DNA from: an uncultured Bacilli bacterium
GTDB lineage: Bacteria; Bacillota_I; Bacilli_A; RF39; UBA660
Assembly (NCBI GenBank): GCA_947584105.1
Contig: CANPWK010000026.1
Location: forward strand, 1-10,887
Direction of reading: 5' to 3'
Length of the DNA stretch: 10,887 nt
Below the pieces are notes generated by a model. That model saw only the letters and a program-made list of their open reading frames with translations, had not been told where the DNA came from and ran no database searches. The first letter of the stretch is position 1, and the number at the start of each line of letters is the position of its first letter. A program made the position numbers and the translations under genes. This document shows positions 1-7,818 of the stretch, piece by piece.

Positions 1-418
1 AAACTTTAGAAAAAATCAGATTCACTTCAAATGTATTTCCACTTTTGCTAATACAATTAACTACAATTTCCTTATTTTCAATATAATCAATAATTTCCTT
101 AAAATTGTTACTTGATAAATCATATCCTGTATATATAATTTCAACTGATGATTTATTTTTAAATAATTCTATTAAGGATCTACTCCCCATATAAGATCCT
201 CCCACTCCAATTACTAAAAAAACATCAGCCGAACTTTTTATATATTTACCTAAAACTTTTATTTTATCCAATTCCTTTTTAGTAACACATTTATTAACAT
301 CTAAAAAAATATCGTTACCACTTTTTAAATCAAGCTTTTTTCTTATCGTATGAATTTTATCTTCATAGTTATTAATTCCATCTACATCCATAAAAGTTTT
401 AAAATCATATTTTATCAT
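1..418 (-). CDS. pgi: Glucose-6-phosphate isomerase, N-terminal part (cut by left edge)
   Basis: Glucose-6-phosphate isomerase interconverts glucose-6-phosphate and fructose-6-phosphate in the cytoplasm, in glycolysis and gluconeogenesis. Only the first 139 codons are in the window; the rest lies beyond the left edge. The translation shows two hallmark phosphosugar-binding segments of the family: GVGGSYMGSR at residues 71-80, preceded by the hydrophobic strand DVFLVI, and SKSGNTFE at residues 124-131. The usual motif is SKSGTTTE, so the second T is N here. The ATG at 418 is preceded by AAAGGTGG four bases upstream (423-430) and overlaps the TGA of the upstream coiled-coil gene as ATGA. This suggests translational coupling and one shared transcript. 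Identity rests on motif recognition and is firm for the family. Catalytic residues further downstream cannot be seen. Confidence 0.93.
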   Translation of the reverse strand, partial: MIKYDFKTFMDVDGINNYEDKIHTIRKKLDLKSGNDIFLDVNKCVTKKELDKIKVLGKYIKSSADVFLVIGVGGSYMGSRSLIELFKNKSSVEIIYTGYDLSSNNFKEIIDYIENKEIVVNCISKSGNTFEVNLIFSKV

Positions 419-1470
419 AATGCCACCTTTTTACTTAAAAAATAATTTGTCTCAACATTATCTATATTCAAACTAAATAAATTAAAAATATTTATAATAC
501 CATTTAGAGATGATGTTTTATATTTTATATTATTATTAGTTAAATAGTATAAATCATGCTTTATTTCTTCTTTTTCATTAATTAGTTCTTGTGACATATC
601 TTTAATAGTTTGATATTCACTTTCTAATACATCTGGATAATCAGATAAACTTTTAAAATTTTTAGCTAAATGCATCATCGCATTTACTAATGTTTTATTT
701 TTCAAATATTCATCACTCACATCATCAACCATTTTAAGAGATAAATTTTTCTTAGTAATAAGTGCCAAATAATCTTTCATAGATTTATTTAATTCATTAT
801 TTATAGTATTTTCTAAGACTATACTTGTACTATCTAATTTATCTATATCTCCACTATTTATTAAAATTTTTGATGATTCATAAATTTGATTTAATGTATC
901 TAATTCATTTGAAATCATTTCAAATAAATATGTAATATAACAGTTAATCGCTTTTTTAGAAACAATATTATTTTTTATATTCTTATAATATTGTTCTTTT
1001 TTATTATATAATACATCTACTAACATAATAGGATTGTCAATATTATCTATAATATTTTTTAACTGTTGTAACATATCTCCTTTTTCTTGACTTTTTTTTA
1101 TTGTAGATAATTCAATCTTTGTTTCTATTTCTTTTATATTTTTATCTAAAACAAATAATTCATGGTTAATTTTATCATCTTCTTGAACTATATTTATATC
1201 AAAATTATCAATAACATTCTTCATTAGTGTAGCTTTTCTTTTTAATAAATTCATAACATTAGTTTTTAATTGTTTTTTTCTAGAATTTAATTCTTCAAGT
1301 TCTTTTAAGAACTTTTTCTTATTCTCATCGTAATTTAAAATTTTAAAATAAATATTTTTAATATCAATTAATAATTTTATAAGATCACTACTTAAATAAT
1401 TATTAAAGAAATCATAATTTATTTGACTAAATTCATCATCACGATTGATAAATATATCTTCTAATATCAT
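415..1470 (-). CDS. Coiled-coil protein of unknown function, coupled to pgi
   Basis: This 351-residue protein is not one I recognise. It has no signal peptide and no membrane segment, so it is probably cytoplasmic. It is rich in K, E, N, I and L. Long charged heptad-like stretches at about residues 47-130 and 275-310 look like coiled coils, separated by a mixed helical middle part (about 140-270). No catalytic motif or nucleotide-binding loop is visible. It starts at ATG 1470 with AGAGGTG six bases upstream (1477-1483). A TTGACA-containing promoter lies upstream, and the TGA stop overlaps the pgi ATG by two bases. Being first in a transcript with pgi is an observation. Any role in sugar metabolism, cell structure or binding of a partner would be a guess. 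It could equally be a lineage-specific structural protein. Confidence 0.85.
   Translation of the reverse strand: MILEDIFINRDDEFSQINYDFFNNYLSSDLIKLLIDIKNIYFKILNYDENKKKFLKELEELNSRKKQLKTNVMNLLKRKATLMKNVIDNFDINIVQEDDKINHELFVLDKNIKEIETKIELSTIKKSQEKGDMLQQLKNIIDNIDNPIMLVDVLYNKKEQYYKNIKNNIVSKKAINCYITYLFEMISNELDTLNQIYESSKILINSGDIDKLDSTSIVLENTINNELNKSMKDYLALITKKNLSLKMVDDVSDEYLKNKTLVNAMMHLAKNFKSLSDYPDVLESEYQTIKDMSQELINEKEEIKHDLYYLTNNNIKYKTSSLNGIINIFNLFSLNIDNVETNYFLSKKVAL
423..430 (-). promoter_or_regulatory. Ribosome binding site of pgi inside the upstream gene
   Basis: AAAGGTGG lies four bases before the pgi ATG and within the last codons of the coiled-coil gene. It fixes the pgi start at 418 and supports coupled translation across the ATGA overlap. 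Confidence 0.7.
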
Positions 1471-1493
1471 ATACTACACCTCTATTATATAAT

Positions 1494-1523
1494 ACCATAA
1501 ATTCTTAGATAAAACAATGTCAA
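1494..1523 (-). promoter_or_regulatory. Putative promoter of the coiled-coil/pgi unit
   Basis: A perfect -35 box TTGACA lies at 1518-1523 on the minus strand. An 18-base spacer leads to TATGGT at 1494-1499, which is four of six against TATAAT. A perfect TATAAT at 1484-1489 is also present. It would start RNA at about the Shine-Dalgarno site and leave no leader, so I prefer TATGGT. The -35 box is clear and the -10 is uncertain. Confidence 0.45.
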
Positions 1524-1597
1524 GTAATAATATATAATATTCTATTAGTAAAATTTTACACACTTATTTATATAATTTAATATTTATTATTCAATAT

Positions 1598-1625
1598 AAA
1601 AAGTAGATTAACAATGTAATCTACT
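1598..1625 (-). terminator. Intrinsic terminator of the surface operon
   Basis: Read on the minus strand, AGTAGATTA pairs perfectly with TAATCTACT (9 bp, arms 1617-1625 and 1602-1610) around a 6-base loop, followed by TTTTATATT. It starts four bases after the stop codon of the thioredoxin-like gene, where the end of the three-gene operon is expected. The stem is AT-rich but perfect. Confidence 0.75.
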
Positions 1626-1628
1626 AAA

Positions 1629-2168
1629 TCATCTTTTCTTATTAATTATCTTAAATATTCCTATAACCAAAACTATCCCAATTATTACAATTACTATTTT
1701 TAAAAATATAGGAAATGAATTAGATTGTTTATAAATATCTTGATTATTCTTTAAACAATCTTTAACACCATCATTATTTCTTAATTTCGTAACTAACTCA
1801 CAATAGTTTTCATTTTTTAAATAAGAATCTATTGCATCCGTTAAATTGCTTTTAATTTTATCATTAAAGCCTATAAAATAATTTGAACCAACTACTACAA
1901 GTGGTAAATCTTTTTTATTTACTTTTAAAGCACTTTTAACTTTATTATATAGTTCTTTATTATCTTCTATATCAATATATTCAACATTAATAAAGTTGTT
2001 TTTCTTATATTCTTCTAACCACTTCTTCTGTTTATCACAATCTTTACAATTATCTTTATAAAAAACATTAATTTTAACACTATAAGAAGAATTTGTTGCA
2101 ATAGCTTTTATTGATATAGGAATACATAAAAACATTAGAAGAAAAAACATAAATAATACTTTCTTCAT
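1629..2168 (-). CDS. Membrane-anchored extracytoplasmic thioredoxin-like protein
   Basis: This 179-residue protein probably acts in thiol-disulfide exchange on the outer face of the membrane. Residues 1-22 form a signal peptide (MKK, then a hydrophobic core). Residues 31-120 look like a small thioredoxin/glutaredoxin fold. It has a beta strand INVFYK, the redox-type motif CKDC at 41-44, a following amphipathic helix, and a probable cis-proline in KDLPLVVV (P89) before GSNYFIGF. Two further cysteines are at 123 and 138. A single membrane helix (about 153-174) with a KKR tail anchors the C-terminus. It is the last gene of the operon, 56 bases after the giant surface protein. AAGGAG at 2175-2180 supports the ATG. 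The fold is an inference from motif order. Oxidase, isomerase or reductase activity cannot be told apart, and it does not match the classic DsbA or ResA layout. Confidence 0.8.
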   Translation of the reverse strand: MKKVLFMFFLLMFLCIPISIKAIATNSSYSVKINVFYKDNCKDCDKQKKWLEEYKKNNFINVEYIDIEDNKELYNKVKSALKVNKKDLPLVVVGSNYFIGFNDKIKSNLTDAIDSYLKNENYCELVTKLRNNDGVKDCLKNNQDIYKQSNSFPIFLKIVIVIIGIVLVIGIFKIINKKR

Positions 2169-2186
2169 ATTTTACTCCTTATTAAG

Positions 2187-2216
2187 ATAAAGGTGAGAGG
2201 TTAGTCACACCTTTAT
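2187..2216 (-). other. Intergenic hairpin between the giant and thioredoxin-like genes
   Basis: A perfect 9-bp inverted repeat, ATAAAGGTG and CACCTTTAT, surrounds a 12-base loop in the 56-base gap. On the minus (transcribed) strand no U-run follows, so it is not a standard terminator for that direction. On the plus strand TTTATT-rich sequence follows, but no plus-strand gene ends here. It may be a processing or stability element that separates expression of the last gene, or a weak attenuator. Confidence 0.45.
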
Positions 2217-2224
2217 TTTATTTA

Positions 2225-5200
2225 TTACCCATTATCCTTTTCATATGTTGCATATAATACTGTTGTTGTAGAAGGAGTTAAAACATTTTGAACTTCTACT
2301 TTATCATTTACTTTTAATCCATTAGCTAATTTAAAACCTTTAAATACAAGGTCAGTAGCTCCATCCACATCACCTCTAGTTTCATCAACTGTATAATTTA
2401 AATCGGAAAAATTAATTTTATCACCATATAAATAAAATTTTATACTATAATATATTGCTGAACTTTTTCTATTATTATCTCTAATGCCCATAACATAGAA
2501 TTTAGAATTATTACTATTTACATAATAGAAAGAGCCATAATGTATAACGTAATCATCATAAATTTTTCTTTCTTTTATGTCATAATAAGTGGTATTTTTA
2601 GACATATTAGTTGCATTTACATTTGCAGTAGAATCCTTAGAAACTGCAATTGTTGGAACTGCATAACTTTCATTGGAATTTTTTAAATCAACTGCAGATA
2701 AATTACCTTCAACAATAATACCAGCATTAGGCAAACTATCATCTGCTAATTTTTCAGCTTTAGTTATTCCAGATACATCTACATTATCTAAAATTACGTT
2801 TGCTCCACTTTCAATTTTAAGTTCTGCCTTTTTACCTCCAGTAATTTTTAAATTTGAAATTGTTACTTTTCCTTTTCCAGATTGTACATCTATTGCATAA
2901 TCACCATCAGTTATAGATATTTTTTGACTTGGTTCTTCAGCTATAGAATTTGCTACACTAGCACTAGTTATTGGTTCGATACTAACATCGTGAGTTGATG
3001 TTATATTTATTGTATTTGTAGATTCATAATTACCATCAACATATATTTTACTATAATTATTCTCTTTATTGACAGCATCAGTAATAGTTTTTGCACCTAA
3101 ATTTGATTTAGATTGCTGATTGACAACTGCAAAATCAGAATCGAAACTAAATGTGTATTTTTTATCATTAGCCTGTGTTAATTCTTCTCCTTCAGAATTA
3201 ACTAATTTAACTGTTTCATCTGTTTTACCAATTTCTATAGTAAATGATTTACCTGCAAACTCTAATTCATCTAAAGTAGCATCTTCTTCTTTATCAGACA
3301 ACTCAATATCGAATGCACCTTTTGCTCCTTTAACTATTTCCTTTTTTAAAGCTTTTCCTTTTTCATCTAATAATTCTCTGTTAGATTTGTCAGTATATTC
3401 TTTCTCATTTTTGGCAGTGTAATCTGATGTATATTTTATTGGTTGATCTCCAACAGTTAATGTTATATCTTTAATTTCACCTTTTTCAAGTAAATATGCT
3501 ATAGCACCGGGAATACTTGTATCTGCCAATTTTGTTAAAGGTACATTAGGGCTATCAACATTTATTTTAATATTGTTCTCATCTTGTATTAAATTAAATT
3601 GATTCTTAAAATTATCTGAATTAGTAGTTGTTTCACTATTTAAATCATCAATTACATCCTCAATAAATTCATCTACATTTAAGTTCCAATGAGCTGTTAA
3701 TTTTATATCTTCATCTCTTTTAGAAATAATGTTTGATTCTTCCTCTTCGCCTTTATACCATCCATCAAATTCACGATATTTAGTATCCATTTTTAAGTCT
3801 TTCAAATCAACTGTTTCATTTTCATAAACTATTACATCTTCAGTTTTATTTTCACCTTCATCATTTTTATATTCATAAGTAATATGATTTTCAGATAAGA
3901 ATGTAAAACTTGTATTTATTGTTTCTTCTTGTAATAAATAATCATTTCCTTTTGAACCATCATAGTCAATTTGATATGTAATCTTATCTGCTTTATCTCT
4001 ATCAACTTTAAATAATACTACAATATAGCCATTTTTATAGTCTGTTTCAGAAGGTTTTACCTCTCTATAATTATTTCCAGACTCATTTTTTAAATTAATA
4101 GTCCAAGTATTCCAATATTTTTCTGGAAGATCTGTTTTTGGAATAGTAATTTTCACAGGTACATAATATCCTTCATTATCAGCAAATCCTGCATCCTTTT
4201 TTAAAGTTTGTTGTTTTACTGTTCCCGTTAGGCCTGTGTTATAACTACCAATATCAGGTTGACTATTCGTTGTATAACTTATTTCATCTAATTCTGGTTT
4301 GAATCCCCACGTTTCTTCTAAAGTTGTCTTATCTCCTTCATCTATTTCATCAACATCAACAGTTTCATAATCACTACCAGTTGATTCTCCTTGAAGTATT
4401 AATTCACTCCAATCAACTCTAATTGTATATGAAGCATAATCTTCACCATCACCATCCAAATCTACTGATATATCAAAATTTTTCTGTTCATCAGCAATTG
4501 GAGTACCATCTTCATTACTATGTTTTAAATATTTTAAAACATATATTTCATTACTATCACCAAAATCTTCTTTTGAAATAATAGCTTTATCTTTAGTTTC
4601 TTCTTCGTCTCCATGAAGAAATTTTACAGTTATTTTATCACTATTTTCGCTAGATAATTTACTATCTAATTTAATTTTAAAACCTAGATAGTATGGCCCA
4701 TATCCAGAATTGAATGGGTCATCTTCTTCCCAATCTTCATTACCGAATATTGGTAGCAATCCCTTTACCTGCCATTGTATAGGATTATCATCAACCTTGC
4801 TAAAATCTGTTTTATATCCTGTTTTTTCATTCCAATTTTTAAAATCATCTATATTATTAACTTCTTCGTTACTTATTCCCTCAATTGTAAAAGCTGATGC
4901 TCTAACATATTTTAATTCACTGAAGTCTATTCTAATTTTAGTAGGAACTCCATCAACTTCAATTATAATATCACGATATTTAATTTTTTCATCTTTTTCA
5001 ACTTCCATTAAAACTGTAAGTTTTTTATCAACAAAATCATCTTCTTTTGCAACATTATAACAATCATTATCATTTGAACCTTTTGGAATTTTAACTGTTA
5101 CTTTAGATAAATCTATACCTTCATCTAAAGTAATTGTATATGCAAAATAGAAATTATCTGTTGTATTTTTTCCAAATCCTTTAATATTTTCAGATTCTGT

Positions 5201-6247
5201 TACATATCCTGTAACATTATAAAGCCCATCTTTTTTACTTTCAATATTATAAGATTTTTCTGGAGTATAACCAAATTTTTCAAGTAAATTTTTTTCTTCA
5301 CTTTCAGGAATATCTGTACTTAATTTTGCATCTGCATTATATGAAAATTCAATTTTATAATCTTCTTTTTCCTTATTATTTTGTGAACGAACTTTTTCTT
5401 CATCTAATGTAATTGTAAGTGTTAATTTATCCGTTATAGCTACTAGATCTCCTAATGTAATATCTTTAAATCCATCTGGTGAATTTTTCCCTGTTAATTT
5501 ACACAATAATACTCCAAATTGTTCCCAAGCTTTACCAGTTGGACCAGAACCATCTTCAACATCGTCATCATCAAATACTACTGTTCCATCATCTTTTCCA
5601 TTAGATATTGAAATTGATTTAACATTTTCTGTTTTTACAATATTAACTATATCTGCAATAAGTCCTGTACCTGAAATTTCACTATTTTTCTTATTTAAGT
5701 CATACACATTAAATGTTATTACACCATCTTTAAAATCTGCATCATAATAATATCCATGATTTTTAGTTTCTTGATTAATATTTTTTACTGCACTTTCCAA
5801 TAATTTATCAGTATTAACTATGTCATACAGAAATTCATAATCAATATACTTAATTTCAAATTTATCCCCTAATTGTGTTTCACCAAATATTTTATCTTCT
5901 TTCCAACTTTTTGTTTCACCTGTCACTGGGTCTCTATCTGGTGTTAAAGTATGTAAAGTCATTTCTTTATAAATTTCATCTGAATTAGTTTTTCCATCTT
6001 TATTTTTATCTGTTACTTTAATACTTCTTGAAGCTAACATTACATCTTGAGTTGTCAATTGGTGTTGTGAAGTAAAAGCATATTCACCAATAACATAGAT
6101 ATATCCAATTGATTTTTCTTGATTTTTATATTGATTTATTGCTGCTTGCCCTAATTCATCTTTTGTAACTTCTCTTGCAAAAATTGGGAAACAAGAAATG
6201 AAGAAAGAAACTAAAGCAGCCAATATTATTTTATAATTCTTTTTCAT
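2225..6247 (-). CDS. Secreted 1340-aa multidomain surface protein with B-repeat and beta-helix-like regions
   Basis: This is probably an exported adhesin-like protein; its ligand is unknown. A signal peptide spans residues 1-24, with likely cleavage after PIFA. Residues 25-245 form an acidic N-terminal region with an EF-hand-type loop at 80-91 (D80, N82, D84, G85, E91). Three divergent tandem copies of an unrecognised domain follow at about 319-450, 466-620 and 642-784. An InlB-type B-repeat is at about 785-857 (FDGWYKG, then TAHW). Residues 858-1050 are an uncharacterised region. A part resembling a pectate-lyase-type beta-helix lies at about 1051-1220 (TITDAVN, IYVDGNYES, VTISNLKITGG). A degenerate B-repeat-like end at about 1265-1338 finishes in TTTVLYATYEKDNG. 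No LPXTG, no C-terminal membrane helix and no lipobox is visible, so it is secreted or held non-covalently. The mature chain has only two cysteines (249 and 396). It is the middle gene of the operon; the ATG has GAAGGAG upstream. Confidence 0.85.
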   Translation of the reverse strand: MKKNYKIILAALVSFFISCFPIFAREVTKDELGQAAINQYKNQEKSIGYIYVIGEYAFTSQHQLTTQDVMLASRSIKVTDKNKDGKTNSDEIYKEMTLHTLTPDRDPVTGETKSWKEDKIFGETQLGDKFEIKYIDYEFLYDIVNTDKLLESAVKNINQETKNHGYYYDADFKDGVITFNVYDLNKKNSEISGTGLIADIVNIVKTENVKSISISNGKDDGTVVFDDDDVEDGSGPTGKAWEQFGVLLCKLTGKNSPDGFKDITLGDLVAITDKLTLTITLDEEKVRSQNNKEKEDYKIEFSYNADAKLSTDIPESEEKNLLEKFGYTPEKSYNIESKKDGLYNVTGYVTESENIKGFGKNTTDNFYFAYTITLDEGIDLSKVTVKIPKGSNDNDCYNVAKEDDFVDKKLTVLMEVEKDEKIKYRDIIIEVDGVPTKIRIDFSELKYVRASAFTIEGISNEEVNNIDDFKNWNEKTGYKTDFSKVDDNPIQWQVKGLLPIFGNEDWEEDDPFNSGYGPYYLGFKIKLDSKLSSENSDKITVKFLHGDEEETKDKAIISKEDFGDSNEIYVLKYLKHSNEDGTPIADEQKNFDISVDLDGDGEDYASYTIRVDWSELILQGESTGSDYETVDVDEIDEGDKTTLEETWGFKPELDEISYTTNSQPDIGSYNTGLTGTVKQQTLKKDAGFADNEGYYVPVKITIPKTDLPEKYWNTWTINLKNESGNNYREVKPSETDYKNGYIVVLFKVDRDKADKITYQIDYDGSKGNDYLLQEETINTSFTFLSENHITYEYKNDEGENKTEDVIVYENETVDLKDLKMDTKYREFDGWYKGEEEESNIISKRDEDIKLTAHWNLNVDEFIEDVIDDLNSETTTNSDNFKNQFNLIQDENNIKINVDSPNVPLTKLADTSIPGAIAYLLEKGEIKDITLTVGDQPIKYTSDYTAKNEKEYTDKSNRELLDEKGKALKKEIVKGAKGAFDIELSDKEEDATLDELEFAGKSFTIEIGKTDETVKLVNSEGEELTQANDKKYTFSFDSDFAVVNQQSKSNLGAKTITDAVNKENNYSKIYVDGNYESTNTINITSTHDVSIEPITSASVANSIAEEPSQKISITDGDYAIDVQSGKGKVTISNLKITGGKKAELKIESGANVILDNVDVSGITKAEKLADDSLPNAGIIVEGNLSAVDLKNSNESYAVPTIAVSKDSTANVNATNMSKNTTYYDIKERKIYDDYVIHYGSFYYVNSNNSKFYVMGIRDNNRKSSAIYYSIKFYLYGDKINFSDLNYTVDETRGDVDGATDLVFKGFKLANGLKVNDKVEVQNVLTPSTTTVLYATYEKDNG
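3896..5293 (-). repeat. Three tandem divergent copies of a ~130-155 aa protein domain
   Basis: Within the giant protein, residues 319-450, 466-620 and 642-784 share one order of motifs. A start like LLEKFGYTPE, NWNEKTGYKT or LEETWGFKPE is followed by a GLTG- or VTGY-like strand. Next come an aromatic-rich segment ending in ITL, IKL or ITI, a strand such as VTVKIPKG or ITVKFLHG, and an end with IIIEVDG, ISVDLDGDG or ITYQIDYDG. The copies are diverged at protein level and not obvious as DNA repeats. The alignment was done by eye and the domain family is not one I recognise. Confidence 0.6.
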
Positions 6248-6253
6248 ATTTCA

Positions 6254-6260
6254 CTCCTTC
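6254..6260 (-). promoter_or_regulatory. Ribosome binding site of the giant gene, touching the upstream stop
   Basis: GAAGGAG ends six bases before the ATG of the giant gene. Its first base is the last base of the TAG stop of the upstream B-repeat/Big_2 gene. Only 12 bases separate the two reading frames, which indicates one transcript and likely coupled translation. Confidence 0.75.
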
Positions 6261-7687
6261 TAATTTATTATAACCTGTGCTTCTTTTGAACTGCCATCTG
6301 AGAATGTTATATATGCCGTTGTAACATTTGAATCAACTGCTAAAACTTGCACAGAACCATCAGTTTTAAATATAGTATGATTATTATATGTAAATGATGT
6401 ATAACCTGTAAATTCACTTCCATTTTTTGTTACTTTAAAATCATATTGAGTAATTGCATTAGTTCCTGACATTCTTTTCGCAGTTAAAGTTATGACATAA
6501 CTTGCTTCTTTTTCTTTTACTGTTACTTGATGTGTTGCAGTTTTTCCATTGGATGTTCTAACTGTTATAGTTGTTGTACCAGCTTTAACTCCTGTAACCT
6601 TACCATTGTTATCAACTTTAGCAATTCCAGAATCATTACTACTCCATGTAACACTTTTATTAGTAGCATTTGTTGGTGTAATGTTAGCTGTTAATTGTAT
6701 TGTATTACCTTCATAAACCTCTTGCAAACCACTAATACTTACTGCATTTGGTAATATTTCCGTTGGTTTTGACTGAGTTGTTTGTTTATTATTATTTGAA
6801 TTAGAATTTTGATTAGTAGTTTTATTTTGTGTAGTACTTGTTTTTACTGTAATCTTTTTAGTTGCTGTCTTACCATTTTTAGATGTAACTTTTATAGTTA
6901 CTGTTCCAGCTCTAAGTCCTCTAACAATACCATTTTCATCTACACTAGCAATACTCGAATTACTACTTTCCCATTTTAATTCTTGATTAGTTGCATTATC
7001 TGGTTTAAATGAAACAGTAAGTTTAATATTCCCACCAACAGTTACTTGTTGTGAACCATTAATAGTCATACTATCAATTTCTATTTCTTCTTCTGTTACT
7101 GTTATCTTGCAACTAGCACTATATTTTCCATCTTTAGTTTTTACTGTTATTGTAACTTCTCCACTTTTTAATGCTTTTACATTACCATTTTCATCTACTG
7201 TTACTATTTTTTCATCACTACTTATCCATTCTAAATCATCTAAAGATAATCCATCGGGTAACTTTGTAATTTCTAATTTATCATTTTTTCCTACTACCAT
7301 GTTTAAACTTGTCAAATTTAAACCAATTAAGCTTTCTTTCCAATGAGCTTTTAAAGTTATATTTTTAGTTATCTTAGTATTAAAATCAAATAATTTATTT
7401 TTATAATACCAACCATCAAAAATATAACCTTCCTTAATTGGATCTTTTGGCCTTTTTACTTGTTTATTTTCTTTTACTTTAAGAGTATCAACAACATCTC
7501 CACCATCAGAATCAAATTTAACAGTATATTGTTTAATTGAACAACTCTTCAATAATAACAAAAATAATAACAACAAAATTACAAATATAGCAACAACTAT
7601 AATCTTTGTATTACTTTTTTTCTTATTGACTTTACTAGGTTTTTTAGCCTTTTGTTTAATATTTTTACTATTACTTTTTTCTGTCAT
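6260..7687 (-). CDS. Type-II membrane-anchored B-repeat and Big_2 surface protein
   Basis: This 475-residue protein is anchored by its N-terminus and exposes Ig-like domains outside the cell. Residues 1-28 are lysine-rich and probably cytoplasmic. One strongly hydrophobic helix spans about 29-47. An InlB-type B-repeat follows at 53-117 (VKFDSDGG, GYIFDGWYY, TLKAHW). Two Big_2 (bacterial Ig-like group 2) domains lie at about 121-197 and 203-282, with a typical pattern of SSDEKIVTVDENGNV then SGEVTITVKT. An N/Q/T/S-rich linker (283-313) precedes a third Big_2 domain at 314-391. An 80-residue C-terminal domain (396-475) is unfamiliar. C49 follows the helix, but LKSC is a poor lipobox, so I favour a simple membrane anchor. 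It is the first gene of the operon behind an extended -10 promoter, with AAGGAG at 7694-7699. Such domains usually mediate adhesion or cell-wall contacts; the specific partner is unknown. Confidence 0.87.
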   Translation of the reverse strand: MTEKSNSKNIKQKAKKPSKVNKKKSNTKIIVVAIFVILLLLFLLLLKSCSIKQYTVKFDSDGGDVVDTLKVKENKQVKRPKDPIKEGYIFDGWYYKNKLFDFNTKITKNITLKAHWKESLIGLNLTSLNMVVGKNDKLEITKLPDGLSLDDLEWISSDEKIVTVDENGNVKALKSGEVTITVKTKDGKYSASCKITVTEEEIEIDSMTINGSQQVTVGGNIKLTVSFKPDNATNQELKWESSNSSIASVDENGIVRGLRAGTVTIKVTSKNGKTATKKITVKTSTTQNKTTNQNSNSNNNKQTTQSKPTEILPNAVSISGLQEVYEGNTIQLTANITPTNATNKSVTWSSNDSGIAKVDNNGKVTGVKAGTTTITVRTSNGKTATHQVTVKEKEASYVITLTAKRMSGTNAITQYDFKVTKNGSEFTGYTSFTYNNHTIFKTDGSVQVLAVDSNVTTAYITFSDGSSKEAQVIIN

Positions 7688-7740
7688 AATACACTCCTTT
7701 TTACTTCCAATTGCCTATTTTAATAAGTATTCTCACATTA

Positions 7741-7770
7741 ATGATAACATATGAAATAAGAATTAGTCAA
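7741..7770 (-). promoter_or_regulatory. Promoter of the three-gene surface operon
   Basis: On the minus strand TTGACT (7765-7770) is followed by an 18-base spacer and TATCAT (7741-7746). A TG one base before the -10 gives an extended -10 element. RNA would start near 7734 and leave a leader of about 46 bases with AAGGAG before the ATG at 7687. Both boxes match consensus at five of six positions. Confidence 0.7.
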
Positions 7771-7818
7771 TCAATATTCGACAATTTTAGCAAAAATAAA
7801 AATAATTTTTTAAAAAAG

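Noticed and set aside
2372..2380. RGD tripeptide at residues 1291-1293 of the giant as an integrin-binding site
   Set aside because: A single RGD in a 1340-residue acidic protein is expected by chance and nothing else supports integrin binding.
2673..5060. Plus-strand open frames at 2673-2900, 3120-3422 and 4710-5060
   Set aside because: They lie antisense inside the giant gene and have low-complexity S/T/L-rich products. They arise from its acidic, lysine-rich codons and show no family features.
7107..7346. Plus-strand open frame inside the B-repeat/Big_2 gene
   Set aside because: It is antisense to well-supported Big_2 domains and has no independent motif or context.
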